A stretch of DNA of 64,000 nucleotides from Flintibacter sp. KGMB00164 (GCF_008727735.1 NZ_CP044227.1:682001-746000); one strand, 5' to 3'; positions 42,873 to 51,831 are shown, numbered from the stretch's first letter. The notes: generated by a model not told the origin, from the letters alone. A program made the numbers and translations.

Positions 42873-44624
42873 TTGGGTAACTATTCCATGCCTCGTTATT
42901 TCCAGAATATGCCCACCGTGGGCAAGGCCGTCCGTCCCAACCCCGAGAACGTGGCTGAGCTGAAGGCCATCGAGGAGGACATCCACGCTAAGATCGTGGC
43001 TGCCCTGGCTGCTGGTAAGAAGGACGAGGATATGAACGCCAAGGGCCAGATGACCGCCATGCAGCGTGTCTCCATGCTGGTGGATCCCGGCACCTGGTGC
43101 CCCCTGAACAGCCTGTATAACCCCGAGGACAACAAGAACGGTTCTACCTCTATCATCAAGGGTCTGGGCCGCGTCAACGGCAAGTGGTGCGTGGTTATCG
43201 CTTCCGATAACAAGAAGCACGCCGGTACCTGGGTTCCCGGCCAGGCTGATAACCTGCTGCGCGGCAGCGACACTGCCAAGCGTCTGCGTATCCCCCTGGT
43301 GTACCTGCTGAACTGCGCCGGCGTTGAGCTGGACCAGCAGGAGAAGGTGTACCCCAACCGTCGCGGCGGCGGCACCCCCTTCTATCGTAACTCTGAGCTC
43401 AACCAGATGGGCATTCCCGTCATCGTCGGCATCTACGGCACCAACCCCGCCGGCGGCGGCTATCACTCCATCAGCCCCACCATCCTGATCGCCCATGAGA
43501 AGGCCAACATGGCCGTGGGCGGCGCCGGCATCGTGGGCGGCATGAACCCCAAGGGCTTCGTGGACATGGAGGCTGCTCTGGCTCAGATCGAGGCCACTAA
43601 GGGCCTGCGCGCGGATCCTCCCGGAACCGTGGCCATCCACTACGGCGAGACCGGCTTCTTCCGTGAGGTTTACTCCGGTGAGGACGGCGTGATCGCCGGC
43701 ATCAAGAAGTATCTGGACATGCTGCCCTCCTACGATCTGGAGTTCTTCCGCGTGGACACTCCCCAGTCTCCCGCTGCTTCCGACGTAGAGCTGTATGACC
43801 TGGTGCTCAACAACAAGAAGCGTCCCTACGACATGTACTCTGTCATCGCCCGCCTGTTCGACGGCAGCCAGTTCATGGAGTACAAGAAGGGCTATGGCCC
43901 CGAGATGATCACCGGCCTGGCCAAGGTGGACGGCCTTCTGGTGGGCGTGGTTGCCAACCAGCAGGGCGTGTTCCCCAACTACCCCGAGTATAAGCAGGGC
44001 GCCATGGGCGTGGGCGGCAAGCTGTACCGCCAGGGCCTGATCAAGATGAACGAGTTCGTCACCCTGTGTGCCCGTGACCGTCTGCCCATGATCTGGATCC
44101 AGGATACCACCGGTATCGACGTCGGCAACGACGCTGAGAAGGCTGAGCTGCTGGGTCTGGGCCAGAGCCTGATCTACTCCATCCAGAGCAGCAAGCTGCC
44201 CATGATGGAGATCACTCTGCGCCGCGGCACCGCCGCCGCCCACTACGTGCTGGGTGGTCCTCAGGGCAACGACAACAACGCCTTCTCTCTGGGCACCGCT
44301 GCCACCGAGATCAACGTCATGAACGGCGAGACCGCTGCCAACGCCATGTACACTGGCCGTCTGGCCAAGGATCAGAAGGCTGGCAAGGATCTGCAGCCCA
44401 CCATCGACAAGATGAATGCCCTGATCAACGACTACAACGAGAAGTCCAAGCCCTTCTACTGTGCCAAGGCCGGCCTGGTGGACGAGATCGTGGATATGCC
44501 CATGATGCGTAACTACATCGTGGCTTTCACCGATTCCTGCTACCAGAACCCCGAGAGCATCTGCCCCTTCCATCAGATGCTGCTGCCCCGCACCATCCGG
44601 GACTTCGAGACCTTCAAGAAGTAA
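42873..44624 (+). CDS. gcdA: Glutaconyl-CoA decarboxylase alpha subunit (carboxyltransferase)
   Basis: A 583-aa subunit transferring CO2 from glutaconyl-CoA to biotin. N- and C-terminal crotonase-like carboxyltransferase halves are visible, with oxyanion-hole regions NPAGGGYHSISPT and GTAAAHYVLGGPQGN. The start is a TTG at 42873, six bases after AAGGAGGAG; it gives MGNYSMPRYFQNMP, matching the known start of the Acidaminococcus protein, whereas ATG 42888 is too far from the site. The soluble subunit acts with the biotin and OadB-type subunits encoded 4-6 kb downstream. Confidence 0.94.
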   Translation: MGNYSMPRYFQNMPTVGKAVRPNPENVAELKAIEEDIHAKIVAALAAGKKDEDMNAKGQMTAMQRVSMLVDPGTWCPLNSLYNPEDNKNGSTSIIKGLGRVNGKWCVVIASDNKKHAGTWVPGQADNLLRGSDTAKRLRIPLVYLLNCAGVELDQQEKVYPNRRGGGTPFYRNSELNQMGIPVIVGIYGTNPAGGGYHSISPTILIAHEKANMAVGGAGIVGGMNPKGFVDMEAALAQIEATKGLRADPPGTVAIHYGETGFFREVYSGEDGVIAGIKKYLDMLPSYDLEFFRVDTPQSPAASDVELYDLVLNNKKRPYDMYSVIARLFDGSQFMEYKKGYGPEMITGLAKVDGLLVGVVANQQGVFPNYPEYKQGAMGVGGKLYRQGLIKMNEFVTLCARDRLPMIWIQDTTGIDVGNDAEKAELLGLGQSLIYSIQSSKLPMMEITLRRGTAAAHYVLGGPQGNDNNAFSLGTAATEINVMNGETAANAMYTGRLAKDQKAGKDLQPTIDKMNALINDYNEKSKPFYCAKAGLVDEIVDMPMMRNYIVAFTDSCYQNPESICPFHQMLLPRTIRDFETFKK

Positions 44625-44640
44625 GACCGGCCCAACGTGA

Positions 44641-44677
44641 CCGGCGTATGCGCCGGGACCCCAAATGGGGTCCCGGC
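44641..44677 (+). promoter_or_regulatory. Two overlapping, mutually exclusive hairpins between gcdA and hgdC
   Basis: CCGGCG-TATG-CGCCGG (44641-44656) and GCCGGGACCCC-AAAT-GGGGTCCCGGC (44652-44677) share bases 44652-44656. No T run follows, so this is not a standard terminator. It may be an mRNA processing/stability site or a switch. Confidence 0.5.
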
Positions 44678-44732
44678 ACCATATCCAATCCCCGTATAGT
44701 GGGGAAACCATATTTTTGACGGAGCGAGTTTG

Positions 44733-45530
44733 ATGGATAACATTTACACTCTTGGTATCGATATTGGTTCTACTGCCTCCAAGTGCGTGATGCTGCGCGA
44801 TGGCAAAGAGATCGTCAGCAAGTCCCTGATTTCGGTCGGCGCCGGAACCAGCGGCCCTCAGCGGGCAATTGCTGAGGTGCTGGAGAGCGCGGGTATGACC
44901 CGGGATCAGATGGCCTATGTGCTGGCTACCGGGTATGGCCGTAATTCTCTGGAGGGGATCGCCGACCACCAGATGAGCGAGCTGAGCTGTCACGCCAAGG
45001 GAGCAAGCTTCTTGTTCCCCGACGTGCACACCGTCATCGACATCGGCGGCCAGGACGTCAAGGTCCTGCAGGTGGAAAACGGCGTGATGACCAACTTTGT
45101 CATGAACGACAAGTGCGCTGCCGGCACCGGCCGGTTCCTGGACGTAATGGCCCGGGTGCTGGAGGTAAAGGTAGAGGAGCTGGGTGATCTGGCGGCCAAA
45201 TCCACCAAGGATGTGGCCATCAGCTCCACCTGTACCGTATTTGCGGAAAGTGAGGTCATCAGCCAGCTGGCGATGGACACCGACAAGTGTGACATCATCA
45301 ATGGCATCCACCACTCCGTGGCCGCCCGTGTGGCTGGCCTGGCACACCGTGTGGGCGTGCGGGAGAAGGTGGTCATGACCGGTGGTGTGGCTCAGAACTC
45401 CGGGGTGGTCAAGGCCCTGGAGGAGGAACTGGGACACGAAATCCACACCTCCCCCCTGACCCAGTACAATGGTGCTCTGGGGGCGGCGCTGTTTGCTTAT
45501 CAGCGGTACCTGAAGGAGCAGAAGGACTGA
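44733..45530 (+). CDS. hgdC: 2-Hydroxyglutaryl-CoA dehydratase activator (component A)
   Basis: A 265-aa ASKHA-fold ATPase that, as a homodimer bridged by one [4Fe-4S] cluster, injects an electron into HgdAB at the cost of ATP. The cluster cysteines are C128 in NDKCAAGTG and C167 in [10 protein letters not shown], corresponding to Cys127/Cys166 of Acidaminococcus. Phosphate loops are [11 protein letters not shown] and [16 protein letters not shown] is the adenosine loop. ATG 44733 follows GGAGCGAG. Oxygen-sensitive, so a strictly anaerobic life style is implied. Confidence 0.95.
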   Translation: MDNIYTLGIDIGSTASKCVMLRDGKEIVSKSLISVGAGTSGPQRAIAEVLESAGMTRDQMAYVLATGYGRNSLEGIADHQMSELSCHAKGASFLFPDVHTVIDIGGQDVKVLQVENGVMTNFVMNDKCAAGTGRFLDVMARVLEVKVEELGDLAAKSTKDVAISSTCTVFAESEVISQLAMDTDKCDIINGIHHSVAARVAGLAHRVGVREKVVMTGGVAQNSGVVKALEEELGHEIHTSPLTQYNGALGAALFAYQRYLKEQKD

Positions 45531-45585
45531 TCCTTTTGCCGACAAACAATAATATGGACGATTTTTAAGTGAGGAGGACACAACA

Positions 45586-47049
45586 ATGGCTAAAGAAGTG
45601 AGCCCCGGCGTCAAGGCCCTGCGCAAGGTCGTCGAGGATGTGTATGCTGATGCCCGCAAGGCCCATGCCGAGGGCAAGTTGGTTGGTTGGTCCAGCTCCA
45701 AGTTCCCCTGCGAGCTGGCTGAGGCCTTTGATCTGAACGTGATGTACCCCGAGAACCAGGCCGCTGGTATCGCCGCCAACCGTGACGGTGAGATCATGTG
45801 TAAGGCTGCCGAGGAGCTGGGCTATGACAACGATATCTGCGGTTACGCCCGTATCAGCCTGGCTTATGCTGCCGGCAAGCGTGCGTCCCGGAAGTTTGAC
45901 CCCGAGACCCTGGAGTATATCATCGATCCCAAGAGCGGCAAGCCTCTGAAGGACGAGAACGGCAACGTGGTCATCGACCCCGAGACCGGCAAGCCCAAGA
46001 AGGATCCCAAGACCATGCAGCCCTACACCGTGCTGGATGACATCTATGAGATCGAGGCTCTGCCCGAGACCACCGAGAAGGAGATCGCCTACAAGAACTT
46101 CCGCCGTGAGGCCATCAAGCCTTATCGTCAGATGCGTATGCCTCAGCCCGACTTCGTGCTGTGCTGCAACAACATCTGTAACTGCATGACCAAGTGGTAT
46201 GAGAACATCGCCCGTATGTGCAACATCCCCCTGATCATGATCGACATCCCCTACAACAACACTGTGGACGTCCACGACACCAACGTGGCTTATGTCCGTG
46301 CTCAGTTCGACGCTGCCATCCATCAGCTGGAGCAGATCACCGGCAAGAAGTTCGACGAGAAGAAGTTCGAGCACGCCTGTGAGAACGCCAACCGCACCGC
46401 TAAGGCCTGGCTGCGCGTGTGTGACTACCTGCAGTACAAGCCCGCCCCCTACAGCGGCTTCGATCTGTTCAACCACATGGCCGACGTGGTTACCGCCCGC
46501 GGCAAGGTGGCTGCTGCTGAGGCTTTCGAACTGCTGGAGAAGGACCTGGCCGAGGCTGTCAAGGAAGGCAAGAGCACCACTCCCTTCCCCGAGAAGTTCC
46601 GCGTCATGTTCGAAGGTATTCCCTGCTGGCCCAAGCTGCCTAACCTGTTCAAGCCTCTGAAGGCCAACGGCGTTAACGTGACTGCCGTCGTGTACGCCCC
46701 CGCTTTCGGCTTCGTGTACAACAACATGGATGAGATGGCCCGTGCTTACTACAAGGCCCCCAACTCCGTGTGTATCGAGCAGGGCGTTGAGTGGCGTGAG
46801 GGCATCTGCCGGGACAACAAGGTGGACGGCGTGCTGGTCCACTACAACCGTTCCTGCAAGCCTTGGTCTGGCTACATGGCCGAGATGCAGCGCCGCTTTA
46901 CCAAGGATCTGGGTGTTCCCTGCGCCGGCTTCGACGGCGACCAGGCCGATCCCCGGAACTTTAACGAGGCCCAGTATGAGACCCGTGTCCAGGGCCTGGT
47001 AGAGGCCATGGAGGCCAATCAAGCGAAGAAGGAGGCTGAGGCGAAATGA
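45586..47049 (+). CDS. hgdA: (R)-2-Hydroxyglutaryl-CoA dehydratase alpha subunit
   Basis: A 487-aa subunit of the ketyl-radical dehydratase that makes glutaconyl-CoA. It belongs to the HgdB/FldB-like family, with cysteines for a [4Fe-4S] cluster (CCNNICNCMTKWYEN region and NRSCKPWSGY). A Pro/Lys/Gly-rich segment at about 112-143 contains two DPxTGKPxKD-like repeats. ATG 45586 after GAGGAGG. The stop overlaps the hgdB start by four bases (ATGA), so the two subunits are translationally coupled. Confidence 0.94.
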   Translation: MAKEVSPGVKALRKVVEDVYADARKAHAEGKLVGWSSSKFPCELAEAFDLNVMYPENQAAGIAANRDGEIMCKAAEELGYDNDICGYARISLAYAAGKRASRKFDPETLEYIIDPKSGKPLKDENGNVVIDPETGKPKKDPKTMQPYTVLDDIYEIEALPETTEKEIAYKNFRREAIKPYRQMRMPQPDFVLCCNNICNCMTKWYENIARMCNIPLIMIDIPYNNTVDVHDTNVAYVRAQFDAAIHQLEQITGKKFDEKKFEHACENANRTAKAWLRVCDYLQYKPAPYSGFDLFNHMADVVTARGKVAAAEAFELLEKDLAEAVKEGKSTTPFPEKFRVMFEGIPCWPKLPNLFKPLKANGVNVTAVVYAPAFGFVYNNMDEMARAYYKAPNSVCIEQGVEWREGICRDNKVDGVLVHYNRSCKPWSGYMAEMQRRFTKDLGVPCAGFDGDQADPRNFNEAQYETRVQGLVEAMEANQAKKEAEAK

Positions 47050-48182
47050 GCACCGAAGTTTTGCTGAACGAGTTTAAGGAATGTTCTGAACACCCCTATC
47101 GGGTAATCTCCGCCTATAAGCAGGAGGGTAAGAAGGTCATCGGCGTGCTGCCCTACTTTGCTCCCGTGGAGCTGGTCGTGGCCGCTGGTATGGTGCCCAT
47201 GGGTATCTGGGGCAGCAACAAGAAGACCATCGCCCAGGCCAAGGAGTACTGCGCTACCTTCTACTGCACCATCGCTCAGCTGGCTCTGGAGATGCTGCTG
47301 GACGGCACCCTGGATCAGCTGGACGGCATCATCACCCCCACCATCTGCGACACCCTGCGTCCCATGAGCCAGAACTTCCGCGTGGCCATGGAGGGCAAGC
47401 TGCCCTGCATCTTCCTGGCTCACCCCCAGAACCGTAAGCCCGCTTTCGGCCTGCAGTTCACCGTGGACCAGTACATGCACGTGAAGAGCGAGCTGGAGAA
47501 GATCTCCGGCAACACCATCACCGACGAGGCTCTCCGTGATGCCATCAAGGTTATGAACCGCAGCCGCAAGGCCCGCCGTGAGTTCGTCAAGCTGGCCGGT
47601 CAGCACCCCGAGGCCATCTCCGCTGTGGAGCGTTCCGCTGTGCTCCGCTCCGCTTGGTTCATGGAGCCCGCCGTCCACGCTCAGAAGCTGGAAGAGCTGA
47701 ATGAGAAGCTCTCCAAGCTGCCCGCCTCCAACTGGAAGGGCCGCAAGGTTGTTACCTCCGGCATCATCTGCGACAACCCCAAGCTGCTGCAGATCTTCGA
47801 CGACAACAACATTGCTATCGCCGCCGACGACGTGGCCCAGGAGACCCGTGCCTTCCGTGTGGACGCCAGCGAAGAGGGCGATCCCATGATGGCTCTGGCT
47901 CAGCAGTTCGCTGATCAGGATTATGACGTGCTCCTGTACGATGAGTACTCCAACAAGAACCGCCGCGCCGACTATGTGGTGCAGATGGTGAAGGAGTCCG
48001 GCGCTCAGGGTCTGGTGCTGTTCATGCAGCAGTTCTGCGACCCCGAGGAGATGGAGTATCCCTACCTGAAGAAGGCTCTGGACGACGCCGGTATCCCCCA
48101 CATCAAGCTGGGCGTGGACCAGCAGATGCGGGACTTCGGCCAGGCCAGCACCGCCATCCAGGCTTTCGCCGACGTGCTGTAA
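47046..48182 (+). CDS. hgdB: (R)-2-Hydroxyglutaryl-CoA dehydratase beta subunit
   Basis: A 378-aa subunit homologous to HgdA, holding the second [4Fe-4S] cluster. GVLPYFAPVELVVAAGMVPMGIWG at the N-terminus, ITPTICDTLRPMSQNF around the first cluster cysteine, and FMQQFCDPEE near the C-terminus are family features. Length equals the Acidaminococcus subunit (~379 aa). It is the last gene of the first transcription block; a separate promoter follows for the biotin and membrane subunits. Confidence 0.94.
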   Translation: MSTEVLLNEFKECSEHPYRVISAYKQEGKKVIGVLPYFAPVELVVAAGMVPMGIWGSNKKTIAQAKEYCATFYCTIAQLALEMLLDGTLDQLDGIITPTICDTLRPMSQNFRVAMEGKLPCIFLAHPQNRKPAFGLQFTVDQYMHVKSELEKISGNTITDEALRDAIKVMNRSRKARREFVKLAGQHPEAISAVERSAVLRSAWFMEPAVHAQKLEELNEKLSKLPASNWKGRKVVTSGIICDNPKLLQIFDDNNIAIAADDVAQETRAFRVDASEEGDPMMALAQQFADQDYDVLLYDEYSNKNRRADYVVQMVKESGAQGLVLFMQQFCDPEEMEYPYLKKALDDAGIPHIKLGVDQQMRDFGQASTAIQAFADVL

Positions 48183-48209
48183 GTTTTCCGTTAAAGTACC
48201 GGGAATTTC

Positions 48210-48239
48210 TTGACAGAAATCCTGCAAAAATGTTACAAT
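48210..48239 (+). promoter_or_regulatory. Promoter of the gcdC-gcdD/C-gcdB operon
   Basis: Perfect TTGACA (48210-48215), 18-base spacer, TACAAT (48234-48239) with TGT in front (extended -10). One of the strongest promoters in the window. Confidence 0.85.
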
Positions 48240-48250
48240 GGTTGTAATTT

Positions 48251-48324
48251 CGGTCCTTCGCCCGTTCTGCGGGCGGGCGAAGGACCGACCGTTTGACTTT
48301 CCAGACTGCAAAATTGGCTGGAAA
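48251..48324 (+). promoter_or_regulatory. Strongly folded 5' leader of the gcdC operon
   Basis: CGGTCCTTCGCCCG (48251-48264) pairs perfectly with CGGGCGAAGGACCG (48274-48287) a few bases after the expected transcript start. A second stem is TTTCCAG/CTGGAAA (48298-48304 with 48318-48324). No T run follows, so it is probably a 5' stabiliser or regulatory leader of a highly expressed mRNA. It matches no riboswitch class I recognise. Confidence 0.6.
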
Positions 48325-48361
48325 GCCAACCCATTCCATTTAGAAAAGGGGAAAACAAACT

Positions 48362-48790
48362 ATGAACTACAATGTTACCGTGAACGGCAAGGTTTACAGT
48401 GTAACGGTGGAGAAGACCGGCGCCGCCGCTCCCGCGGCCGCTGCTCCTGTCATGGCTGCCCCTGTGGCCGCCCCCGTTGCTGCTCCCGCCCCTGCCGCTG
48501 CCCCCGCGCCCGCCGCCGCTCCCGCCCCCGCCGCTGCTCCCGCTCCTGCCGCCGCCCCCGCCGCTGTGGCTGCCGGTGAGACTGCCGTCAACAGCCCCAT
48601 GCCCGGCAACATCTTCAAGGTGGAGTGCAAGGTTGGCCAGGCTGTGAAGGCTGGCGACGTGCTGGTGGTGCTGGAGGCCATGAAGATGGAGATCGAGGTC
48701 TCTGCTCCCGTGGACGGCACTGTTAAGGCTGTTTCTGCTGTGGTTGGCACTGCTGTCAACACCGACGATCTGCTGGTCACCCTGGGTTAA
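48362..48790 (+). CDS. gcdC: Glutaconyl-CoA decarboxylase gamma subunit (biotin carrier)
   Basis: A 142-aa biotin carrier. Short N-terminal domain (MNYNVTVNGKVYSVTVEKTG), an Ala/Pro-rich flexible linker (about 20-70) and a biotinyl domain with biotin lysine K108 in EAMKMEIE. It carries carboxybiotin between GcdA and the membrane subunit GcdB. ATG 48362 after AAAGGGG. Its last ~72 residues differ at only three positions from those of the next gene, as in organisms reported to have two gamma subunits (GcdC1/C2). Confidence 0.93.
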   Translation: MNYNVTVNGKVYSVTVEKTGAAAPAAAAPVMAAPVAAPVAAPAPAAAPAPAAAPAPAAAPAPAAAPAAVAAGETAVNSPMPGNIFKVECKVGQAVKAGDVLVVLEAMKMEIEVSAPVDGTVKAVSAVVGTAVNTDDLLVTLG

Positions 48791-48805
48791 TGGGGGGTCT
48801 GATCT

Positions 48806-49483
48806 ATGCCTGATATTAACAAAGCAATTCTGGACCCGTTTACCCCGCTGAGCGTGCCCGAGGCTCTGATGGTCGCTGTCTGTGGTATCGTGGTGGTGTT
48901 CATGATGCTGGCCATTCTGGCTCTGGTCATTATTATCATCTCCAAGATCGTCAGCTCCATTGAGGGCAAGGCGGCTCCTGCCGCTCCTGCCAAGAAGGCC
49001 GCTCCCGCTCCTGCTCCCAAGCCGGCAGCTCCCGCTGCTCCCGCGGTGGATGAGGGTGAGATGGTGGCTGTGATGATGGCTGCCATTGCCGAGGAGTCTG
49101 GCATGAGCCCCAACTCCTTCCGTATTACCAATGTCACCGCGGCTCCTGCTGCGGCTCCCGTGGCTGCGGCTCCTGCCGCCGCCCCTGCCCCTGCTGCTGC
49201 TCCTGCTCCCGCGGCTGCGCCCGCTCCCGCTCCTGCTGCGGCTCCCGCTGCTGCCCCTGTGGCTGCTGGTGAGACCGCTGTCAACAGCCCCATGCCCGGC
49301 AACATCTTCAAGGTGGAGTGCCAGGTTGGTCAGGCTGTAAAGGCCGGTGACGTGCTGGTGGTGCTGGAGGCCATGAAGATGGAGATCGAGGTCTCCGCTC
49401 CCGTGGACGGCACCGTCAAGTCTGTGTCCGCTGTGGTGGGCACCGCAGTCAACACCGATGACCTGCTGGTCACGATCGGTTGA
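48806..49483 (+). CDS. OadG-type delta subunit fused to a second biotin carrier domain
   Basis: A 225-aa fusion. Residues ~15-50 form a single membrane helix (EALMVAVCGIVVVFMMLAIL) typical of OadG/GcdD, followed by an Ala/Pro linker, a short segment VAVMMAAIAEESGMSPNSFRI, a second long Ala/Pro linker and a biotinyl domain with K191 in EAMKMEIE. The protein would anchor a biotin carrier directly in the membrane next to GcdB. ATG 48806 after GGGGGG, 15 bases behind gcdC. The biotinyl part is almost identical to that of gcdC at the DNA level too. Confidence 0.9.
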   Translation: MPDINKAILDPFTPLSVPEALMVAVCGIVVVFMMLAILALVIIIISKIVSSIEGKAAPAAPAKKAAPAPAPKPAAPAAPAVDEGEMVAVMMAAIAEESGMSPNSFRITNVTAAPAAAPVAAAPAAAPAPAAAPAPAAAPAPAPAAAPAAAPVAAGETAVNSPMPGNIFKVECQVGQAVKAGDVLVVLEAMKMEIEVSAPVDGTVKSVSAVVGTAVNTDDLLVTIG

Positions 49484-49497
49484 AAGGAGGGTGAAGT

Positions 49498-50667
49498 ATG
49501 GGTTTCTTTGGAGAAGTTTTAAGTGCAATTTTTGGAGGCTCCGGCTTCGCCGCTCTGCCTAATGACTGGCGCCAGGTCATCATGATCGCCATTGCCTGTC
49601 TGCTGCTGTACATGGGCATTGGCAAGAAGTTTGAGCCCCTGCTGCTGGTTCCTATCGCGTTTGGTATGTTGCTGGCCAACCTGCCTCTGACCGGTCTGCT
49701 CAATGAGCCCTCCGGCAGCAGTGTTGGTTTCATGTGGGTGCTCTATCAGGGCGTCAACTACGCCATCTATCCGTCCATCATCTTCATGGGCATCGGTGCG
49801 ATGACTGACTTTGGTCCCCTGCTGGCTAACCCCATGTCCCTGTTGCTGGGCGCTGCCGCTCAGCTGGGCATTTTCACCGCCTTCCTGCTGGCCCTGGTTC
49901 TGGGCCCTGTCACCGGCGGTCTGATTTCCTTCACGCCTGCTGAGGCTGCCGCTATCGGCGTTATCGGCGGCGCTGACGGCCCCACTGCTATTCTGACTGC
50001 TTCTAAGCTGGCTTCGGATCTGCTGCCTGCTATCGCCATTGCGGCGTACTCCTACATGGCTCTGATCCCCATGATCCAGCCTCCCATCATGAAGCTGCTC
50101 ACCACCAAGGAGATGCGTAAGGTCAAGATGACCCAGCTGCGCACCGTCTCCAAGACTGAGAAGATCATCTTCCCCGTGGCCGTGACCATCTTCGTGATCC
50201 TGCTGGTGCCCGATACCGCTCCTCTGATCGGTATGCTGATGCTGGGCAACCTGTTCCGTGAGTGCGGCGTGTGTGAGCGTCTGTCTGACACCGCTCAGAA
50301 CGCCCTGATGAACATTGTCACCATTCCCCTGGGCCTGTCCGTGGGCTGCAAGGCTGTGTATGACAAGTTCCTGACCTTCCAGACCGTGTCCATCATCGTG
50401 CTGGGCCTGCTGGCCTTCCTGCTGTCCACCGCTGGCGGTGTGCTGCTGGGCGATCTGATGTACATCCTGACCAAGGGTAAGGTCAACCCCCTCATCGGCT
50501 CCGCCGGTGTGTCTGCTGTTCCCATGGCCGCCCGTGTCTCTCAGACCGTGGGCCAGAAGGAGAACCCCTCCAACTTCCTGCTCATGCACGCCATGGGCCC
50601 CAACGTGGCCGGTGTTATCGGTTCCGCTGTGGCTGCCGGCTTCATGATCAAGGTGTTTGGCGGCTAA
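49498..50667 (+). CDS. gcdB: Na+-translocating decarboxylase beta subunit
   Basis: A 389-aa integral membrane subunit (about 10-11 helices) of the OadB/GcdB family that decarboxylates carboxybiotin and exports Na+. The conserved GGADGPTAI (helix IV aspartate region), [13 protein letters not shown] and FREGCG-like [11 protein letters not shown] regions are visible; [14 protein letters not shown] lies near the end. ATG 49498 after AAAGGAGGG, 14 bases from the fusion gene. It completes the decarboxylase with GcdA and the two biotin carriers. Confidence 0.94.
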   Translation: MGFFGEVLSAIFGGSGFAALPNDWRQVIMIAIACLLLYMGIGKKFEPLLLVPIAFGMLLANLPLTGLLNEPSGSSVGFMWVLYQGVNYAIYPSIIFMGIGAMTDFGPLLANPMSLLLGAAAQLGIFTAFLLALVLGPVTGGLISFTPAEAAAIGVIGGADGPTAILTASKLASDLLPAIAIAAYSYMALIPMIQPPIMKLLTTKEMRKVKMTQLRTVSKTEKIIFPVAVTIFVILLVPDTAPLIGMLMLGNLFRECGVCERLSDTAQNALMNIVTIPLGLSVGCKAVYDKFLTFQTVSIIVLGLLAFLLSTAGGVLLGDLMYILTKGKVNPLIGSAGVSAVPMAARVSQTVGQKENPSNFLLMHAMGPNVAGVIGSAVAAGFMIKVFGG

Positions 50668-50686
50668 TCTCAATTCGTTCAGCGGT

Positions 50687-50723
50687 AAAATCCGCGGCGC
50701 AGTCTTGCGCCGCGGATTTTTTT
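50687..50723 (+). terminator. Terminator of the gcdC-gcdB operon
   Basis: AAATCCGCGGCGCA / TGCGCCGCGGATTT with a GTCT loop, then TTTT. Confidence 0.93.
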
Positions 50724-50749
50724 CGCTTACAGTTTGAAAGGGAGATGTT

Positions 50750-51811
50750 ATGGAGCCCTACTACTATCAGCGCCTGAGCAAGCCTATGCAGGAGGCCTAC
50801 CATGCAATCAAGCGGGGGGTAGAGAGTCTGAGCCCAGCCTTCCCGGTACCTCGGCTGGAGATGGAACAGCTAAGTGAGGTGCTGTTTTATCTGCGCCTGG
50901 ATTGTCCGGAGATTTTCTACATCACCAACTTTTCGTGTCGGGTCCATCCGGACGCCTTGCGGGTAGAGTTCTGTCCCGAGTATCTCTTTGACAAGGGGCG
51001 CATCCGGGAACACCAGAAGGCGCTGCGTGCCCGGGTGGAGCGGCTTGCCCGGCCTGCCCAGGCGTTTACCGAGTGGGAGAAGGAACGGTATATCCACGAT
51101 TTCATCTGCACTCAGGTGCGCTACGATAAATTGAAAAAGCCTTACTCCCATGAAATCATTGGACCTCTGGGACAGGGAGTGGGAGTATGCGAGGGCATTG
51201 CTAAATCAGTGAAAGCCCTTTGTGATCAACTGGGACTTTGGTGTATTGTGGTTATTTCGGAGAATGCACCGGAGAAGGGAATCAAATACCGCCATGCCTG
51301 GAATGTGGTTCGCATTGGCGGGCGGTACTATCATCTGGATGCCACCTTTGATAACTCTGTAGGTACTCCGGAACTTATCCGCTACGACTACTTTAATCTG
51401 GAGGATCGGCGGATCTTCCGGGACCACGAGCCGCTCATCACACCGGCTCCTGCTTGTTCAGAGGGCGACGGATTCTATTACCGGATGAAAAAACTCTCCT
51501 TTACCAAGCTGGAAGAGGTGGAGCGCCGGGGGGAACAGGCTGCCCGGAAGAAGAAGGAGCTGGTATTCCACTGGAGAGGCGGTTATCTTACCCGGGCAGT
51601 GTTGAAGGATATCCTTCAATGCCTGGAGCGGGCAGGAGCGAGCCGGGATATGCACCCCAGAGTGCGGCTCAACTGGCCTCAGGCAGTGCTCCAGGTGGCC
51701 TATACGCCGGAATGCCCTGCGCATATGCTGGATGCCCAGCAGGCCAACGAAGGAGAGGAGCTGGAGGCACCTCTGCCCCAGGAGGAAACTGCCGGGGACA
51801 CATTGCAATAA
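50750..51811 (+). CDS. Transglutaminase-like (cysteine-protease fold) protein
   Basis: A 353-aa protein without a signal peptide. The transglutaminase-like core has the catalytic triad in order: Cys in GVCEGIAKSVKAL, His in YRHAWNVVRI and Asp in YHLDATFDNS. The C-terminal ~90 residues are charged and of no known family. Such proteins usually act as peptidases or in cross-linking; the substrate is unknown. ATG 50750 after AAAGGGAG. The last codons overlap the -35 of the smc promoter. Confidence 0.85.
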   Translation: MEPYYYQRLSKPMQEAYHAIKRGVESLSPAFPVPRLEMEQLSEVLFYLRLDCPEIFYITNFSCRVHPDALRVEFCPEYLFDKGRIREHQKALRARVERLARPAQAFTEWEKERYIHDFICTQVRYDKLKKPYSHEIIGPLGQGVGVCEGIAKSVKALCDQLGLWCIVVISENAPEKGIKYRHAWNVVRIGGRYYHLDATFDNSVGTPELIRYDYFNLEDRRIFRDHEPLITPAPACSEGDGFYYRMKKLSFTKLEEVERRGEQAARKKKELVFHWRGGYLTRAVLKDILQCLERAGASRDMHPRVRLNWPQAVLQVAYTPECPAHMLDAQQANEGEELEAPLPQEETAGDTLQ

Positions 51812-51831
51812 CACGACTTTTTTGATATAAT
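51803..51831 (+). promoter_or_regulatory. Promoter of smc
   Basis: TTGCAA (51803-51808), 17-base spacer, perfect TATAAT (51826-51831). The -35 hexamer is formed by the last sense codons of the preceding gene. Confidence 0.8.

Noticed and set aside
42855..45797. A 980-codon open frame antisense to gcdA and hgdC
   Set aside because: The same artefact of codon bias; it crosses two real genes with intact catalytic residues on the plus strand.
48233..49528. Gly/Ser/Arg-rich antisense frame over the biotin carrier genes
   Set aside because: It reflects the Ala/Pro-linker codons (GCT/CCC) read on the other strand.
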